Below, piece by piece: positions 33,001 to 46,899 of a stretch of DNA of 64,000 bases. The notes beneath the pieces are model-generated. The model made no database searches, had not been told where the DNA came from, and was given only the letters and a program-made list of their open reading frames with translations. Each line of letters opens with the position of its first letter. Within the stretch, counting starts at the first letter, position 1. The position numbers and the translations under genes are program-made. Source of the stretch: Raffaelea ambrosiae (taxonomy: Eukaryota > Ascomycota > Sordariomycetes > Ophiostomatales > Ophiostomataceae); contig PCDI01000001.1 in the NCBI GenBank assembly GCA_002778195.1, forward strand, positions 3,683,869 through 3,747,868. Direction: 5' to 3'.

Positions 33001-36000
33001 GTTCCACCAATAGTCCGGCGTTTTACAGCTTTCTTAAGACGTTTAACACGTGTTTCTCGTAGCTTTCTAAGTTTTTAAAGAAGATGAGGATGTCGTTTAG
33101 GTATGTGATGACCGTAATGTTTAAGTACTCTTTTAACACGTTATTTATTATATTTTAGAACGATATAGGTGCATTCGTTAAGCCGAAGGGTATAACCGTG
33201 TATTCGTAGTGTCCGTATCGCGTTTTGAAAGCCGTTTTTCATTCTTCTCCGTCCTTCATTCGGATTAGGTTATAAGCCCCTCGTAGGTTGAGTACCGTAA
33301 ACCATTGTGCTTCCTAGAGTCTGTCTCGTAGCTCCTTAATGAGCGGTAGTGGGTAGCGGTCTTTAATAGTGATGTCGTTTAGTTGTTTGTAATCGACACA
33401 TAGTCGTAGTTTTCCATTTTTTTTTAGAACGAACAAGATCGGGTATCCTGTTAGTGAGTTAAACGGTCTGATATATTCTTTTCTTAGGTTTTCGTCGAGG
33501 TACTCTTTAAGTGCTTTAAGTTATATCTCGTTTAGTTCGTAGATTTTATGGAATTTTAGCTGTTTTCCTTCTTTTAAAGGTATTTCGTAATCCTAGGGTC
33601 TGTGCTTCGGCAAGCCGGTGTTAAACGTTTTTTAAAACACTTTACTAAATTTTTGATATTGTTTGAGGATTTGCGGTACGCTAGCTTCTATCGTTTTTGT
33701 TAACGTCCGTTTTTATTTTAATTTATTTATAGAGTACTATGCTCGCGTAGGGGTTAAATCCTTCCTTATCGTTAAAGATTTCTCGAGGCCCTCTTACTTT
33801 ACTTTCTCTTTCAAAGGTATGGTGGCGTCTGTTTAAGCGCTTGTTTCTAGTAAGCTGTTTTCAGAGGTTAGTGCTTGTCCCTCGCCTTTAACCGTTCCTT
33901 CTGCTGGTTTGGCATTTTCCCAGCAGATCTAGCCAATGGTCCAGTCGATTCGGGGATTGTTCTTTCGCAACTAAGGCAATCCTAATATGATCTTATGCGA
34001 TGTTAATCTTATGATGTCGAGTGAGAGGTTTTCGGGTCGTCTTTGAACTAGGGTTGGGAGATGATTAGTCTCTTTATCGACCACTCCTTCGCCGTAAAAT
34101 ACGGTGTCTTCTTTAAAGGTGCTGAGTCGGTAGGGTCTCTTCTTGGTTTTCCATGGTGTTTGGTGTTTGTTAACAAATGTAGGGAATACATAGTTCCTTT
34201 AAGCGCCACAATCCACCATTGTTATGGCTAGCGTCCCATTATAAACGATTTGTACTTCGATGTATGGCTTTGGGGCGTTGTCTTCCTTACTGGCCTCTGT
34301 TAGGAACCTTCGTTCTTAAACCGTTTATAATTCCTTTAATAACGATCCGTGTCGTTTTTTTGTCGTTAGTCGGCTTCATCCTAGAGGTCTTGTTGCAAGC
34401 CCTTATGTTAGTCGAGGATTTTAGCTTGTGCGTAGACGCGGCACTCCGGGTTCGAGCAACGGATTTAGTCGTTTGGTTTCTTTATGCAAGTTACTGGGTA
34501 TTCTTCTTTTAGTTTCAGTACTGCGTAGAATTCGTCCGGGTTGGTTTGCACGACTTGTTAATGTTTTAATTCGTCGTTTTAAAACGGGGCTTCGATTGGT
34601 CGTTCTTAGTAACGTTTTAGGTAGACTCCTTAAGCTACCTTTTCTTTAAAGTGGGTTCGGTATTGGTCGGTTACGCACGATACTTATGTAACCTCCTTGT
34701 GTTGAGGGTTTTTAGAGTCGACTTAAAGGTCGTCTCTTTCTTTTAACGCGGGTACGCTTTTTTATCGGTATTTCGACGTTATTTGTACGAGCGTTACTCC
34801 GAAGATAAAGAAAGTCGTGGTATTAGTGTTTGGTGTTAGTGTTATGTGTTGTCCGACGTAGTGAGGCACTCCTTCTTCTTGTCGTAAGGTGTAAGCGAGT
34901 TCCTCTTTTTGTTCGATTATGGGAAAGTGTTGAGCTATAACGACTGCTCGTCCTTTACACGTTTTACGATAGCGTGCGACGTTGTCCTTTCGTCCCCAAT
35001 AACCACATTTTTCGCACTCGTCTTCTGGTGTGGGTATGTTGTTTTCTTTCGCCCATTTCGGGTGGTATACCTAATAGTGTTGGTGTAAATCTTTGTTTTG
35101 AGCTGCTCCGTGGAAGCCCCCGCAAGCCCCTTCGTTTCGGAGTTCACACTTTAGTGGTTTGGAGTGGTTTCGTTTGTGCGCGGTTAGTAGGTATTTTCGC
35201 GCGTATCCTGCTTTACATTCGTCACAACGGTATACGGTGACAAGCCTGTTTTTACGCTTGGGTTTCTTTGAGTACCAACCCGCTCCGTCTTTTTCGGATT
35301 TGTGAATGGAGTAGTCGTCTTCCTAACACGCGGTCTAGCTGAACGATGCGTGCTCGGGGTCCTTTACATCCGACCCGATGTTTTTAACCTTCGTAACGAT
35401 GGTTGCGTTGATTTGTCGTTTAAGCACTGGTTTTCATTGCTTCTTGAGTTGCTTGTAGTCTCAAACATAGTGCCCTTATTATTCGCAGTTAAAGCACTTT
35501 CCCTTAAGCTTCTGGTGTTTCGTAGCGTTTAGTTCCATGGGGTCTTTATACTACTGGTTAGACTACGAGCGTTAAGCTTTCCCTTTTCCGAGGTTGGCAC
35601 GAGAGGGAGCGTTAACTTATTCTTTATATCGTCTTTACCCCTTTTTCATACGTCGTTTATAGAGACGGTCGTTAATTCGTACGGCTATGATAATATATTT
35701 GAAAACTTCGCTTAATCGGTTATACTTAATGAGTTCGTCCTTTATAACGTCTTTAAGTCCTTAATAAAACTGCGACATCAAGGGTTCGTCTTCCTAGTCT
35801 AGTCGCGAAGCAATTTATCGAAAGCGAGTTGTATATTCGGATGCGGATTCCTTTTAATGAAGGCGAAAAAGGGCTCGTTCTACCGTTCTTTCCTCGTCGG
35901 GGCTTCCAAAAGCTCCCTTAATCGCTATTTCGAAGTTACGATAGTTATTAAACAGTTCCTACGTTTCGCTATCTTAATTGTCCGGGTCTGGGTTCTTCAG

Positions 36001-36417
36001 AAAGTTGCGCAAGCGTGGTTCGAACCATTCCAATGCGCTTCCCTCTAGTCGGCTAGCCGCGAACTAAACCCTAACAGCGTTAAGCTTAAACTGGTCTTCG
36101 TAGTAGCGCATATAAGCGCGGAGCTGCGTTAAGAAGTTTTGTAATGTCCCCTTAGTGCCGTCGAACGCCTTAGGTTTGTCCATTTTAAAGGCTTCTTTTT
36201 TAATTCCTGCCGCCAGCACTTAGGCTTGGAGTTAGTCGATCATGTCCTTCAGGGCCATGATTTCTTGTTAGTAGGCTTGGATCATTGCAGCGGCGCCTGT
36301 AGCTGTGTTGCTGCTTGTTCCAACAGCCGAGGGGGTAGGGGTGTTGAGGGCCATGATTGCTTTCTGTATTGCGCAGGGAAGTAGCGTCGACCTGTTCTTA
36401 AACAAGAGTAATCAAAA
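30061..36417 (-). pseudogene. Element B, gag-pol remnant
   Basis: Minus-strand reading from an ATG near 36354 gives a Gypsy-type gag start (MALNTPTPSAVG) with KAFDGTKG and EWFEPRLRNFLK blocks, broken by CAA-to-TAA stops. A zinc knuckle C-x2-C-x4-H remains near 35470-35505. The RT box reads as YLNDILIFF near 33105-33080 (YLDD with Asp to Asn). RNase H and integrase parts follow toward 30.3 kb. On the plus strand the whole stretch is T-rich, meaning one strand took most of the C-to-T changes. Confidence 0.75.
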
Positions 36418-36881
36418 TATAACGAACACCGGGTTCTCAAGTGATAAACCTGTGGGGAAGTTTATGTTAACAGGATAATCAAGGCTTGGGGGTTTACAAT
36501 ACTAAAAGCAGTGTCCTTCGTGCGTGTGGTAGATGTTCGAAAACTGTTAAGGCTATTCGGGTTTCGTCTTAAATACTTAAATTAACTACTAAAGAGTCTG
36601 ACTCTTCCTATCTATAGCTCGAGGGAGCGAGCCTGCTTTTTTATCTAAGTCTTAAATCACCAAGCCGTGATCCAGATCGTTAATCCATAGTAATCCATCG
36701 TGATCCCGGTGATCCATCGTGAGCTGGATCGTTGCTCCGTGGTGATCCACCGTGATCCGTTACGTGATTGTTTATGTCATTCTTGTTCTGCCGTAGTTGT
36801 CCGCTTTGGGTTCCTTCTCTCTGGTTTAATCGTTTGTTCTTTGTGTCTTCAACCGCGGGGGCCGCTGCTTAGGTCGTAACA
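36418..36881 (-). repeat. 5' LTR of element B
   Basis: 464 bp, same ends as the other copy except TG to TA at 36418-36419, a RIP-type change. Confidence 0.95.
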
Positions 36882-36886
36882 TTGAA

Positions 36887-38252
36887 TTTAAAAAGAAGAA
36901 AAGTTAAGCTTTACGCTTAAAGATAGCGAACGGTTTAACCGCTACGTTAATAACGTTATAAAAGGTGTTGTTAAAGTTTATCGACTATTAAGGTTGGATT
37001 AAAGAGTTTATATAACTTTGCGTGAGCATTCCGCGAATAAAAGCGGCGGGTAAAAGCTTTATTCTTTTAAGAGTAACGACTTTAAAAGATTTAATTATTA
37101 ACACGATTAAAAGCAGTTAGTGGTGTTTTAATTATCGCTTTAATAAGCTTATAATTAATACACTTCGTAAGTTCGTTAAAAAGACTAAGAATATCGTAAT
37201 CGTGTACGTAGTTTTTATACTCTTTAATCGTTTCGAGTAAATTAAGCTTAAGTAATACTCTTTTAAAAACGAAGCAACTTTAAAGCGCCGACTTTATAAT
37301 AGTGTGTTAATAGAGTTTACCAACTTTATTCTCGTATTTAACGAGACGAGCGCGGCTATACTATTACTCGCTCGTAAAACGAATTACGTAATCGATTTAG
37401 TTAATAAAGCGTAACTCTTTTACGAAACGATTTATTTTTTATTTAAATAAGAGTTAAAAAAGTTATAAAAGTATTTTAAAGAGAATTTATAAAACGGGTG
37501 AATTCGATTAAGTAAAAGCTTAGTTAAAGCATTTATTTTTTTCGTATTTAAAAAAGACGGCTTTTTACGGCTTTACGTCGATTATTAAAGCTTTAATAAA
37601 GTTACGATTAAAAACCGTTACGCTTTTTCATTAATTTTAAAGATTTTAAACTAGATTTCAAGCGTTAAGTACTTTATTAAGTTTAATATTAAAGACGCTT
37701 ATTATTAAATCCGAATTAAAAAAGGAGACGAGTAAAAGACGGCGTTTTATACGTGGTATAAATACTACGAGTATATGATTTTATTATTTAACTTTATAAA
37801 TACGTTAATTACGTTTTAACATTATGTATATATAGCTCTCCGCGAGTTAGTTAACGTAACGTATATTACGTATATAAACGACGTATTAGTGTTTTTTAAA
37901 AGTTAAAACGAGTATATCGAGTACGTATAAAACGTACTTAAAAAGCTATAAAAAGTATAATTATTTATAAACTTAACTAAGTGCGAGTTTTATTAAAACT
38001 AAGTCGAGTTTTTGAAATTTATCCTTTTTAATATCGGGGTGTAAATAAACCCGTTTCGAGTAAAAGCTATCGTTACGTAAAAGTTATTTAAAACGTATTA
38101 AAAGATTTAAGTGTTTTTAAGATTTTATAACTTTTATTAACGTTTTATTTAAAAGTACTTTAAAATTATAACCCCGTTAAATAAACTTTTAAAAAGGATG
38201 AAAAACGAAAAGAAGTTCGAACGAGTGCGTTTTGACGAAAGAACGACGTAAG
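36887..38252 (+). pseudogene. Element A, protease/reverse transcriptase remnant
   Basis: Plus-strand frames after insert B carry broken Ty3/Gypsy RT text: an LR-VDY block near 37567, KVTIKNRY near 37601, and the catalytic box as YINDVLVFF near 37870 (Asp to Asn). Stops from TAA/TAG are frequent. The segment is cut at 38252 by element C. Confidence 0.75.
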
Positions 38253-38528
38253 TGTTACAAACCGCCGTACCGAAGCCCCACCCTGCTTACTTATTATCTG
38301 TCTGCTCGTATGCTAGCTAGCAAACCTAGCTAATCCCCCCTAAAATTACTGCCGCTTGTCACCGCTATCGTAAATAGTTCTTTAAGCCGCATCTGCCTCC
38401 TAAACGTAGCTCCTTAAGCTACGTCTTCGTTTACAACCTAACCCCTACCTACACCTTTATAAAAGACTAACTATCCTAAATATACTACATCTCGTCCCTG
38501 CTTACCTATCTGCCTGCCGGCCGTAACA
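38253..38528 (+). repeat. 5' LTR of element C
   Basis: 276 bp; mostly G-to-A changed against the right copy. Confidence 0.95.
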
Positions 38529-38560
38529 TTACGTAGCTCCTTCCCATAAGTGCCGACGAG

Positions 38561-41547
38561 ATGCTTACGATTCCGAAACCCCTTGCTATGCCCTCCGACC
38601 CGGAAGACTTCGCTAATTCGATAGCCGCCGATCCCAAGGCTTGGATAGCTTACTTCTAAGCTACTTACGAACTTCTTCGCCAACAAAACGAAGAATTAAC
38701 TACCGCCCGCATCGAACTTGTCGCCGTTAATAGCCGCTTCGAGGAGAGCCGCTACTCTGTCAAAGGCCTGATTGAGCAACTACTCGACGCGCGTATAAAC
38801 CTCGAACACCTCCGCCGTTTACAAGCCCCAACTGTACCTACCCCCTCGTCTACTTCCCCTTTGCCCTCGTCCACTAACGCTAGCGAAAGTCGAACTTTAA
38901 CACCGCATCCTCTAACTCCTCCCAAACCTCCCTCGACCACCCGCTTTGAAAAGCTACTCAACTCTAACAAGTTCGACGGTACTCGCTCGGACCTCCGCCG
39001 CTTTAAACAAGCCGTACGAAATAAACTAACTATTAACGTTAATCGCTTCCCTACTTTCGTCTCTCGCTTAGTTTATACAACGGGCCGCTTAATAAGCGCG
39101 GCTCACGCGTAAATTCTTTCGTACTATTAAAACGATTACGAGGTACTTCACGATTATTATAATATTTTAGAAATCCTTAATTAAGCGTTCGAAAACCCCG
39201 ACTTAGTTTAAAATTCCCGTTAAAAACTGCTTCGCTATCGTTAAATGAATAAAGACTTTAACACCTTTTTTATTAAATTTCAACAGCTTACTATGAAAGC
39301 CGAAATACTTAACGAATAGCTTCGAACTATTTTAAAAAATACTATTTCTTATAAACTATACTAACACTAGATTTATATTAATACTCCTATACCGGACTAT
39401 TACGGCTTTATAACGTTACTATAATCTCTAAATAACCACCGCTTCCGCTTAAACGCTCAAAACTCTCTCCAACGCCCTCCCACCGCGGACACCGCCCCTG
39501 CTCGTACTCCCCGAACGCCTATCACGACGCCAACTCCCTCGCTCCCTACCCCGTTCGCTAAAAAGCCTAACGCCGCTCCGCTTCCCAACCCGATAAACCT
39601 ATCTCACCAACGCCGCGACACCACCCGCCGAAACCGTAACGAGTGTTATCGTTACGAGTCGAAAAATCATTTTATAACCGCTTGCTCGTACCTTAACACC
39701 CGCGACCCCCGCGCGCTTAGCCTTCGTAACGCCGGCGTCCTTAACCCTATCGCCTCGTCTTAACACTCTTTTAACGGCTGCCGTCACCACTCGCGTAGCC
39801 GCCGCTCTCACCGCTCTTCCGACTCTCGTTCCCCTCGACAACTGTCGAGGGAAGGGGTGCGCTTAAACTAAGTCGTGTATTAAGCCCGCTCCTCAACGCA
39901 CCTTATACCGTCGTCTGAATCTCTTCAGCTACTGTTTATGGACTTCCTATCGAAGAAGAATATAATCAACGCTCTAACTTAATAATCCTACCCGCCGAGC
40001 TAATAGCGAAGGACCAGCCTGCCCTCCTAATGTATGCTTTGACCGACTACAGCGTTAAAGGAAAAGCCTTTATTAACGCCGATTAAGCCTCTCGCCACCA
40101 CCTGCCCTTACACCGTTTACGTAACCCGTTCGATATCGAAGTGTTTGATGGGAGAGCTACTAAAGCCGGTAAGTGCGAGTACTACGTATGCGCCGGTTTA
40201 AAAATCAAAGACCACTACCAAAAGAACGTTTTGTTTTTCGTTACTTAACTAACGCACTATTCTATCGTGTTAGGAATACCTTGGTTAAAGTAATACGACC
40301 CGACTATTCGCTTCGTTAAACACTTAATCACCTTCGATAACGAGTATTACCGTACTAACTGTAATGTCCCGTCTTACCCTAAAAAAGTTCGCGCCCTACA
40401 CACTATTCTAAAGAAGAGCCGCTTAGTACATTAAGACTAACGCCCGTTAGCCCTCCGCTATATAAACATCGCCTCGATTTCGAAGGAAGGAGCTATCGCT
40501 TACGCTCATCGAAAATCCTGCCGGTTTTACACCACTACCCTAAACACTTTAAACCAACTTCTAAACGCCTCGAAAGCCGGGCCGCCACCCCTTGTTCTAC
40601 CGCCGGAGATTGCCGACTTCGCCGACGTCTTCTCTCTTTAAGAAGCTAATAAGCTGCCTTCGTATCGCTTAATGAACCACTATATTGCGTTAAAAGAGGG
40701 CGTTGTGTTGTCGTACGGCCCTTTTTACTCCATGTCGCGGGAAGAGCTCCGCGCGCTACGAGAATGGTTGGATGAGAATCTTCGAAAAGGATTCATTTGG
40801 CTGAGTTCGTCTTTTATCGCCTCTTTTGTCTTGTTTGTGAAGAAAAACGACGATAGTTTACGCTTTTGCGTCGACTATCGCGCTTTAAACGCCGTTATTA
40901 TTAAAGATTAATACCCGCTGCTTTTGATTAAAGAGACCTTGAATAACCTGTTCGGGATGAGATATTATAGTAAGATAAATATCGTCTCCGCTTTTAACGA
41001 GCTTCGCGTTAAAGAAGGAGAAGAGTATTTAAACGCATTTCGCACTCGATTTAGCCTGTTTGAGAGCTTAGTTATGCTATTCGGGCTCACCGGCGCTCCG
41101 TTAACCTTTTAGCGTTATATCAACGCTTCTTTACGAGAACTCTTAGACTTGATTTATACTGTATACTTAGATAACATCCTAATTTATAGCCGGACTCGTA
41201 AAGAACATACGAAACATATTCGCGCCGTTTTAACACGCTTACGCGAGGTTAACTTATACGCTAAAGCCTTTAAATGCGAATTTTATTATACTAAGACTAA
41301 ATTCTTAAGCTTAATCATCGGCCGCGACAGCATTCGCATAAACCCAGCTAAAACACAAACGATTCGAAACTAACCCGCTTCAACTTACTTAATCGACGTT
41401 TAAGCTTTTTTAAGCTTTATTAACTTTTACCGCCGCTTTATCGCCGACTTCTTTAAAATTACTACACCGTTAACCCGCTTAATTAAAAAAGATACTCCCT
41501 TCGCGTGAGATACCGCTTGCTTTAACGTATTCGAACTATTGAAATCT
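38561..41547 (+). pseudogene. Element C, gag-protease-RT remnant
   Basis: Gag starts at ATG 38561, 33 bp after the LTR. A gag-like block with KFDGTRSDLRRFKQAVR is seen at 38970-39030, then a zinc-knuckle remnant (ECYRYE...HFITAC, 39640-39690, one Cys lost), protease-like text (39920-40350) and RT with LRFCVDYRALN at 40858 and the catalytic box as YLDNILIYS at 41161-41190. TAA/TAG stops at former Gln/Trp codons break it throughout. Confidence 0.8.
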
Positions 41548-41823
41548 TATTACGACCGGTAGGCAGACAGGTAAGCAGGGACGAGATGCAGTATATTTAG
41601 GATAGTTAGTCTTCTATAAAGGTATAGGTAGGGGTTAGGTTGTAAACGAAGACGTAGCTTAAGGAGTTACGTTTAGGAGGTAGATGCGGCTTAAAAAACT
41701 ATTTACGATAGCGGTAACAAGCGGTAGTAATTTTAAAGGGGATTAACTAAGTCTGCTAGCTAGCATACGAGTAAATAAACAATAAGCAAGCAAGATGGGG
41801 CTTCGGCACGGCGGTCCGTAATA
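41548..41823 (-). repeat. 3' LTR of element D
   Basis: 276 bp; ends mutated TG to TA and CA to TA by RIP. Confidence 0.93.
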
Positions 41824-44800
41824 GTACTCCTCTTCTTACGATTGAGCTTCGTCGAGGTCGAAGGTTAGGGACCAGGCTTGTCGGGGTAACGGCGGTGGTA
41901 GTTGTCTAGGAGTTGCTTAGCATTCGTTAGGTACTTAGCGGGTTTGGTGGTCGGGTCTTCGTAATCGATTTAACGAACTACGTACTTTAAGCGGGGGGGT
42001 TCACGCCCTCGGCGATCGAGCTTGGAGTCGAGGACCTCAACGACTTCGTACTTAGTCTCGTTAGCGACCTCGACGTGCGGCGGCGGCGGGCGAGTTTGAC
42101 CGGGGACTGGGTTAGACATGTCGGCTATGCGGAGGCGGGAGACGTGGAAGACGGGGTGGACTCGGATAGAGGCGGGCAGGTCTAACTTGTAGGCATACGG
42201 GCTAACAACCTTAGAAATACGATACGAGCCGAGGTTCTTCCAGTTTAACTTCTTCGTCGGGCGGGCGGTAGTTAGGGTGCGGGCGTTTAATCAGACGTAC
42301 TCGCTTTCCTTAAATAAGCGAGGGGGCTGTCGGTGCCGGTTGGCTTACTCTTTGTAGCGGTTTTGCGCGGCGGCTATCTCGTTTTGGGTTAACTCGGTGA
42401 TCTTCTTTATGCGAGCAGCGAAGCGAGCAGCATCTCGGGATTACGGTGTATTAAGCAGGTCTTCGATGAGCTTGAAACCCAATCGAGGCTCGAAGCCGTA
42501 GTTGGCGTAAAACGGGGATAAGCCGGTAGTTTTGGAGTGGTGAGCGTTATTAATAAACTTGGTTAACGGTAATCATACGTCTCAATTATTTTATAAATAA
42601 GCTACGTAAACGCGGAGGTATTGTTTTAAAACGGAGTTAATTCTTTTCGTTTAATTGTCGGTCTTGAGATGGTATACTATAAACAGGGCGGGCGTAATCT
42701 TTAGTAAGCGAGCAAAGCTGCGCTAGAATTTTGCAGCGAATTGTGTTCCTCGGTTCGACACGATCGTCGTAGGTAGGCCGTGAAGCTTTTAAACGTGGTT
42801 TAGGTATAAGTGAGCAGCGTTTTTTGCGCTATAGGTTTCGTGGTAGGGGATTAGGTGGCGTATTTTAGTTAATCGATTAACTATAATTATAATAACGTTG
42901 TAATCGTAGCTTTTAAGCAGATGCGTAATAAAGTTTATAAAGATATTACGTTAAGCTCGATTAAGAACGGGCAGGGGGTGTAGAAGTCTTTTTTAACCGT
43001 CTCGAAACGGGGCGGCTTTGCGGCAGGTATGGCACTTCCTCACTCAACGGGCAACGTAGCGAGTTATACCGGGTTAATAGTACTCGCGGAATAATAATTC
43101 ATATGTCTTAGAGCGGCCGGGGTAACTCGAGGCCGAGTGGTCGTAATAGCGGCGAAGTAGGTTAGCTTTTAAGTCGTCGTAATCAAAAACGTACATCCGG
43201 TTTCGTACGTATAAGTATTCGTAGCGGTTGGTACACTCCGCGAGGGTTAGGGTGAGTAGGCGGTGCGTCTTTGAGTCGGTTAAAGCTTTTAAGGTTTAAC
43301 GAGGGATCGGGTCGGCTTCGTACGCTTGTTAAAACAGGTCGTATAGGTTAAGGGGCAGGAGCAGTGCGTGGAATCGGAGGTTTGGAGCGAGGTTTTGCCG
43401 TTTTAAGACCGTCTGACTCTGGTGCAAGAGGCGTGTATCCCCCTCCTTAAAGAGATCTCTTAATCTTCGTATTAGGGAGTTAAGCTTAACACCTTGCTTT
43501 CTAAAGCGGTAGTGGATTTAGAAGTTAAAGCGGGATAAGAACTCGGACCAGCGGGCTTGGCGGCGGTTAAACAGCTTCGTAGAGGTAAAGTATTTTAAGT
43601 TTCGGTAGTCGGTTAAGACTTTAATAGGTGAGGGAGCCCCCTCCAACTTAGGGCGCCACTCTTCAAAACAGCGAATAATAACGAGCAACTCTTTGTTGTA
43701 GATCTCGTAGTTGCATTCCGTGATGGTGAGCTTTTTCGAGTAAAAAGCGACAGAGTGTAAAACGCCGTCGTTATCGTACTAAAACATGACGTTAACGGAG
43801 ACGTAGTCGGAGGAGTTAGTTTTTAAGATTACGTTTTTTTCTCATTCGAAATGAGCTAAAACAAGGGCGGTTATAAAGCGGGATTTCAACAGTTCGAATG
43901 CGTTGGAGCAAGCGATATCTCACGCGAAAAGAGTATTTTTTTTAATCAAGCGGGTTAGCGGTGTAGTGATCTTAAAGAAGTCGGCGATGAAGCGGCGGTA
44001 AAAGTTAATAAAGCTTAAGAAAGCTTGAACGTCGGTTAAACAGGTTAGGGCGGGCCAGTCTCGAATCGTTTGTGTTTTAGCTAAGTTTATGCGAATGCCG
44101 TCGCGGCCGATGATTAAGCTTAGGAATTTAGTCTCGGTATAGTAAAATTCGCATTTAAAGGCTTTAGCGTACAAGCTAGCCTCGCGTAAGCGTGTTAAAA
44201 CGGCGCGAATATGTTTCGTGTATTCTTTACGAGTTTAACTATAAATCAAGATGTTATCTAAGTATACAGTGCAGATTAAGTCTAAGAGTTCTCGTAAAGA
44301 GGCGTTGATATAACGTTGAAAGGTTGACGGGGCGTTAGTAAGCTCGAATAGCATAACTAGGCTTTCAAACAGGCTAAATCGAGTGCGAAATGCGTTTAAG
44401 TACTCTTCTCTTTCTTTAACGCGGAGCTCGTTAAAAGCGGAGACGATATCTATCTTACTATAGTATCTCATCCCGGATAGGTTATTTAAGGTTTCCTTAA
44501 TTAAAGGCAGCGAGTATTAGTCTTTAATAGTAACGGCGTTTAAAGCGCGGTAGTCGACGTAAAAGCGTAGGCTACCGTCGCTCTTCTTCACAAATAAGAC
44601 AAGGGAGGCGACAAGGGACGAACTCGGCCGAATGAATCCTTTTCGAAGATTCTCATCTAACCATTCTCGTAACGCGCGGAGCTCTTCCCGCGATATGGAA
44701 TAAAGAAGGCCGTACGGCAGCACAACGCCCTCTTTTAACGCAATATGGTGGTTTATCGAGCGATGCGAAGGTAGCTTATTAGCTTCTTAAAGAAAGAAGA

Positions 44801-46867
44801 CGTTGACGAAGTTGGTAATCTTCGGCGGTAAAACAAAGGGTGGCGGCCCGGCTTTCGAGGCGTTTAGAAGTTGGTTCAAGGTGTTTAAGGTAGTGGTGTA
44901 AAACCGGTAGGATTTCCGACGAGCGTAAGTAGTAGCCCCTTTCTTCGAAATCGAGGCGATGTTTATATAGCGGAGGGTTAACGAGCGTTGGTCTTAATGT
45001 ACCGGGCGGCTCTTTTTTGAAACAGTGTGTAGGGCGCGGACTTTCTTAAAGTAGGACGGGACATTGTAGTTGGTGCGGTAGTACTCGTTATCGAAGGTGA
45101 TTGAGTGTTTAACGAAGCGAATAGTCGGGTCGTGTTGCTTTAACTAAGGCATTCTTAACACGATAGGATAGTGCGTTAGTTGAGTAACGAAAAACAAAAC
45201 GTTCTTTTAGTAGTGGTCTTTGATTTTTAAACCGGCGCGTACGTAGTACTCGCACTTGCCGGCTTTAGTAGCTTTTTTATTGAATACTTCGATATCGAAC
45301 GGGTTACGTAAACGGTGTAAGGGCAGGTGGTGGCGAGAGGCTTAGTCGGCGTTAATAAAGGCTTTTCCTTTAACGCTATAGTCGGTTAAAGTATACGTTA
45401 AAAGGGTAAGCTAGTCCTTCGCTATTAACTCGGCGGGTAAGATTATTAGATTAAAGCGTTAATTATATTCTTCCTCGATAAAAAGTTCATAAATAACGGT
45501 TAAAGAAATTCGAACGACGGTATAAAGTGCGTTAAGGAGCGGGCTTAACACACGACTTAGTTTAAACGCACCCCTTCCTTCAACAGTTGTCGAAGGGAAC
45601 GAGAGTCGAAAGAGCGGTGGGAGCGGCGGCCACGCGAGTGGTAACGGCAGCCGTTAAAAGAGTGTCGAAACGAAGCGGTAGGGCTAGGGACGCCGGCGTT
45701 ACGAAGGTTAAGCGCGCGGGGGTCGCGGGTGTTAGGGTACGAGCAAGCGATTATAAAATGATCTTTCAACCTGTAACGATAACACTCGCTACGGTCTCGG
45801 CGAGTGGTGTTGCGGCGTTGGTGAAACAGGTTTATCGGGTTGAGAAGCGGAGCGGCGTTAAGCTTTTTAGCGAACGGGGTAGGGAGTGAGGGAGTTAGCG
45901 TTGTGATAAGCGCTTAAGGAGTACGAGTAAGGGCGGTGTTTGCGGCGGAGGGGCGTTGAAGGGAGCTTTGGGCGTTTAAGCGGAGGCGGTGGTTGTTTAG
46001 AGATTGTAATAACGTTACAAAGCCGTAATAGTTCGGTGTAAAAGCATTAGTATAAATCTAGTGTTAGTATAGCTTATGGGAAATAACATCTTTTAAGATG
46101 GTTCGAAGCTGTTCGTCGGGTATTTCGGCTTCTATAATAAGCCGTTGGAATTTAACAAAGAAGGTGTTAAAGTCTTTATTCGTTTAACGGTAGTGAAGCA
46201 GTTTTTAGCGGGAATTTTAGACTAAGTCGAGGTCTTCGAACGCTCGATTAAAGATTTCTAAGATGTTATAATAGTCGTAAAGTACCTCGTAATCGTTCCG
46301 GTAGTACGAGAGAATTTACGCGTAAGCCGCGCTTGTTAAGCGGCTCGTTGTATAAACCAAGCGAGAGACGGGAGTAGAGAAGCGATTAGCGTTAATAGTT
46401 AGTTTGTCTCGTACGGTTTGTTTAAAGCGGCGGAGGTCTGAGCGAGTACCGTCGAACTTGTTAGGGTTGGGTAGCTTTTTAGAGCGGGTGGTTAAGGGAG
46501 GTTCGGGAGGAGTCGGAGGATGCGGTGTTAGAGTTCGACCTTCGTTGGCGTTAGTAGATGAGGGCAGGAGGGAAGCAGACGAGGGGGTAGGTACAGTCGG
46601 GGCTTGTAAACGGCGGAGGTGCTCGAGGTTTATACGCGCGTCGAGTAGTTGCTTAGTTAGGCTTTTGACAGAGTAGCGGCTCTCTTCGAGGCGGTTATTA
46701 GCGGCGACAAGTTCGGTGCGGGCGGTAGTTAATTCTTCGTTTTGTTAGCGAAGAAGTTCGTAAGTGGCTTAGAAGTAAGCTATTCAAGCCTTGGGATTAG
46801 CGGCTATCGAATTAGCGAAGTCTTTCGAGTCGGAGGGTATAGTAGGGGGTTTCGGAATCGTAAGCAT
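41824..46867 (-). pseudogene. Element D, gag-pol remnant
   Basis: Read on the minus strand: gag from 46867; RT pieces at 44723-44517 (LYSISREELRALREWL, LRFYVDYRALN), 44471-44235 (SKIDIVSAFNELR, catalytic box YLDNILIYS) and 44174-43920. RT motif A keeps its Asp (KIDIVSAF), whereas C has Asn. Integrase and a chromodomain remnant follow to about 41880. Interrupted by many stops. Confidence 0.78.
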
Positions 46868-46899
46868 CTCGTCGGCACCTATGGGAAGGAGCTACGTAA

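Larger units (their letters stand above)
29597..36881 (-). mobile_element. Element B: Ty3/Gypsy retrotransposon inserted in A
   Basis: 7285 bp with direct LTRs of 464 bp (29597-30060, 36418-36881) and a perfect 5-bp TSD ttgaa (29592-29596, 36882-36886). It reads on the minus strand: gag near the 36.4 kb end, RT around 33.1 kb, and a purine tract (GGAGGAGGAGAA on the minus strand, about 30063-30075) next to the 3' LTR at 30060. It lies in the gag-pol region of A, in opposite orientation. Plus-strand frames within it are antisense shadows. Confidence 0.94.

Noticed and set aside
33980..36060. Plus-strand frames of 60-97 codons in element B
   Set aside because: Element B codes on the minus strand; these are antisense shadows that survive because stops fell on the other strand.
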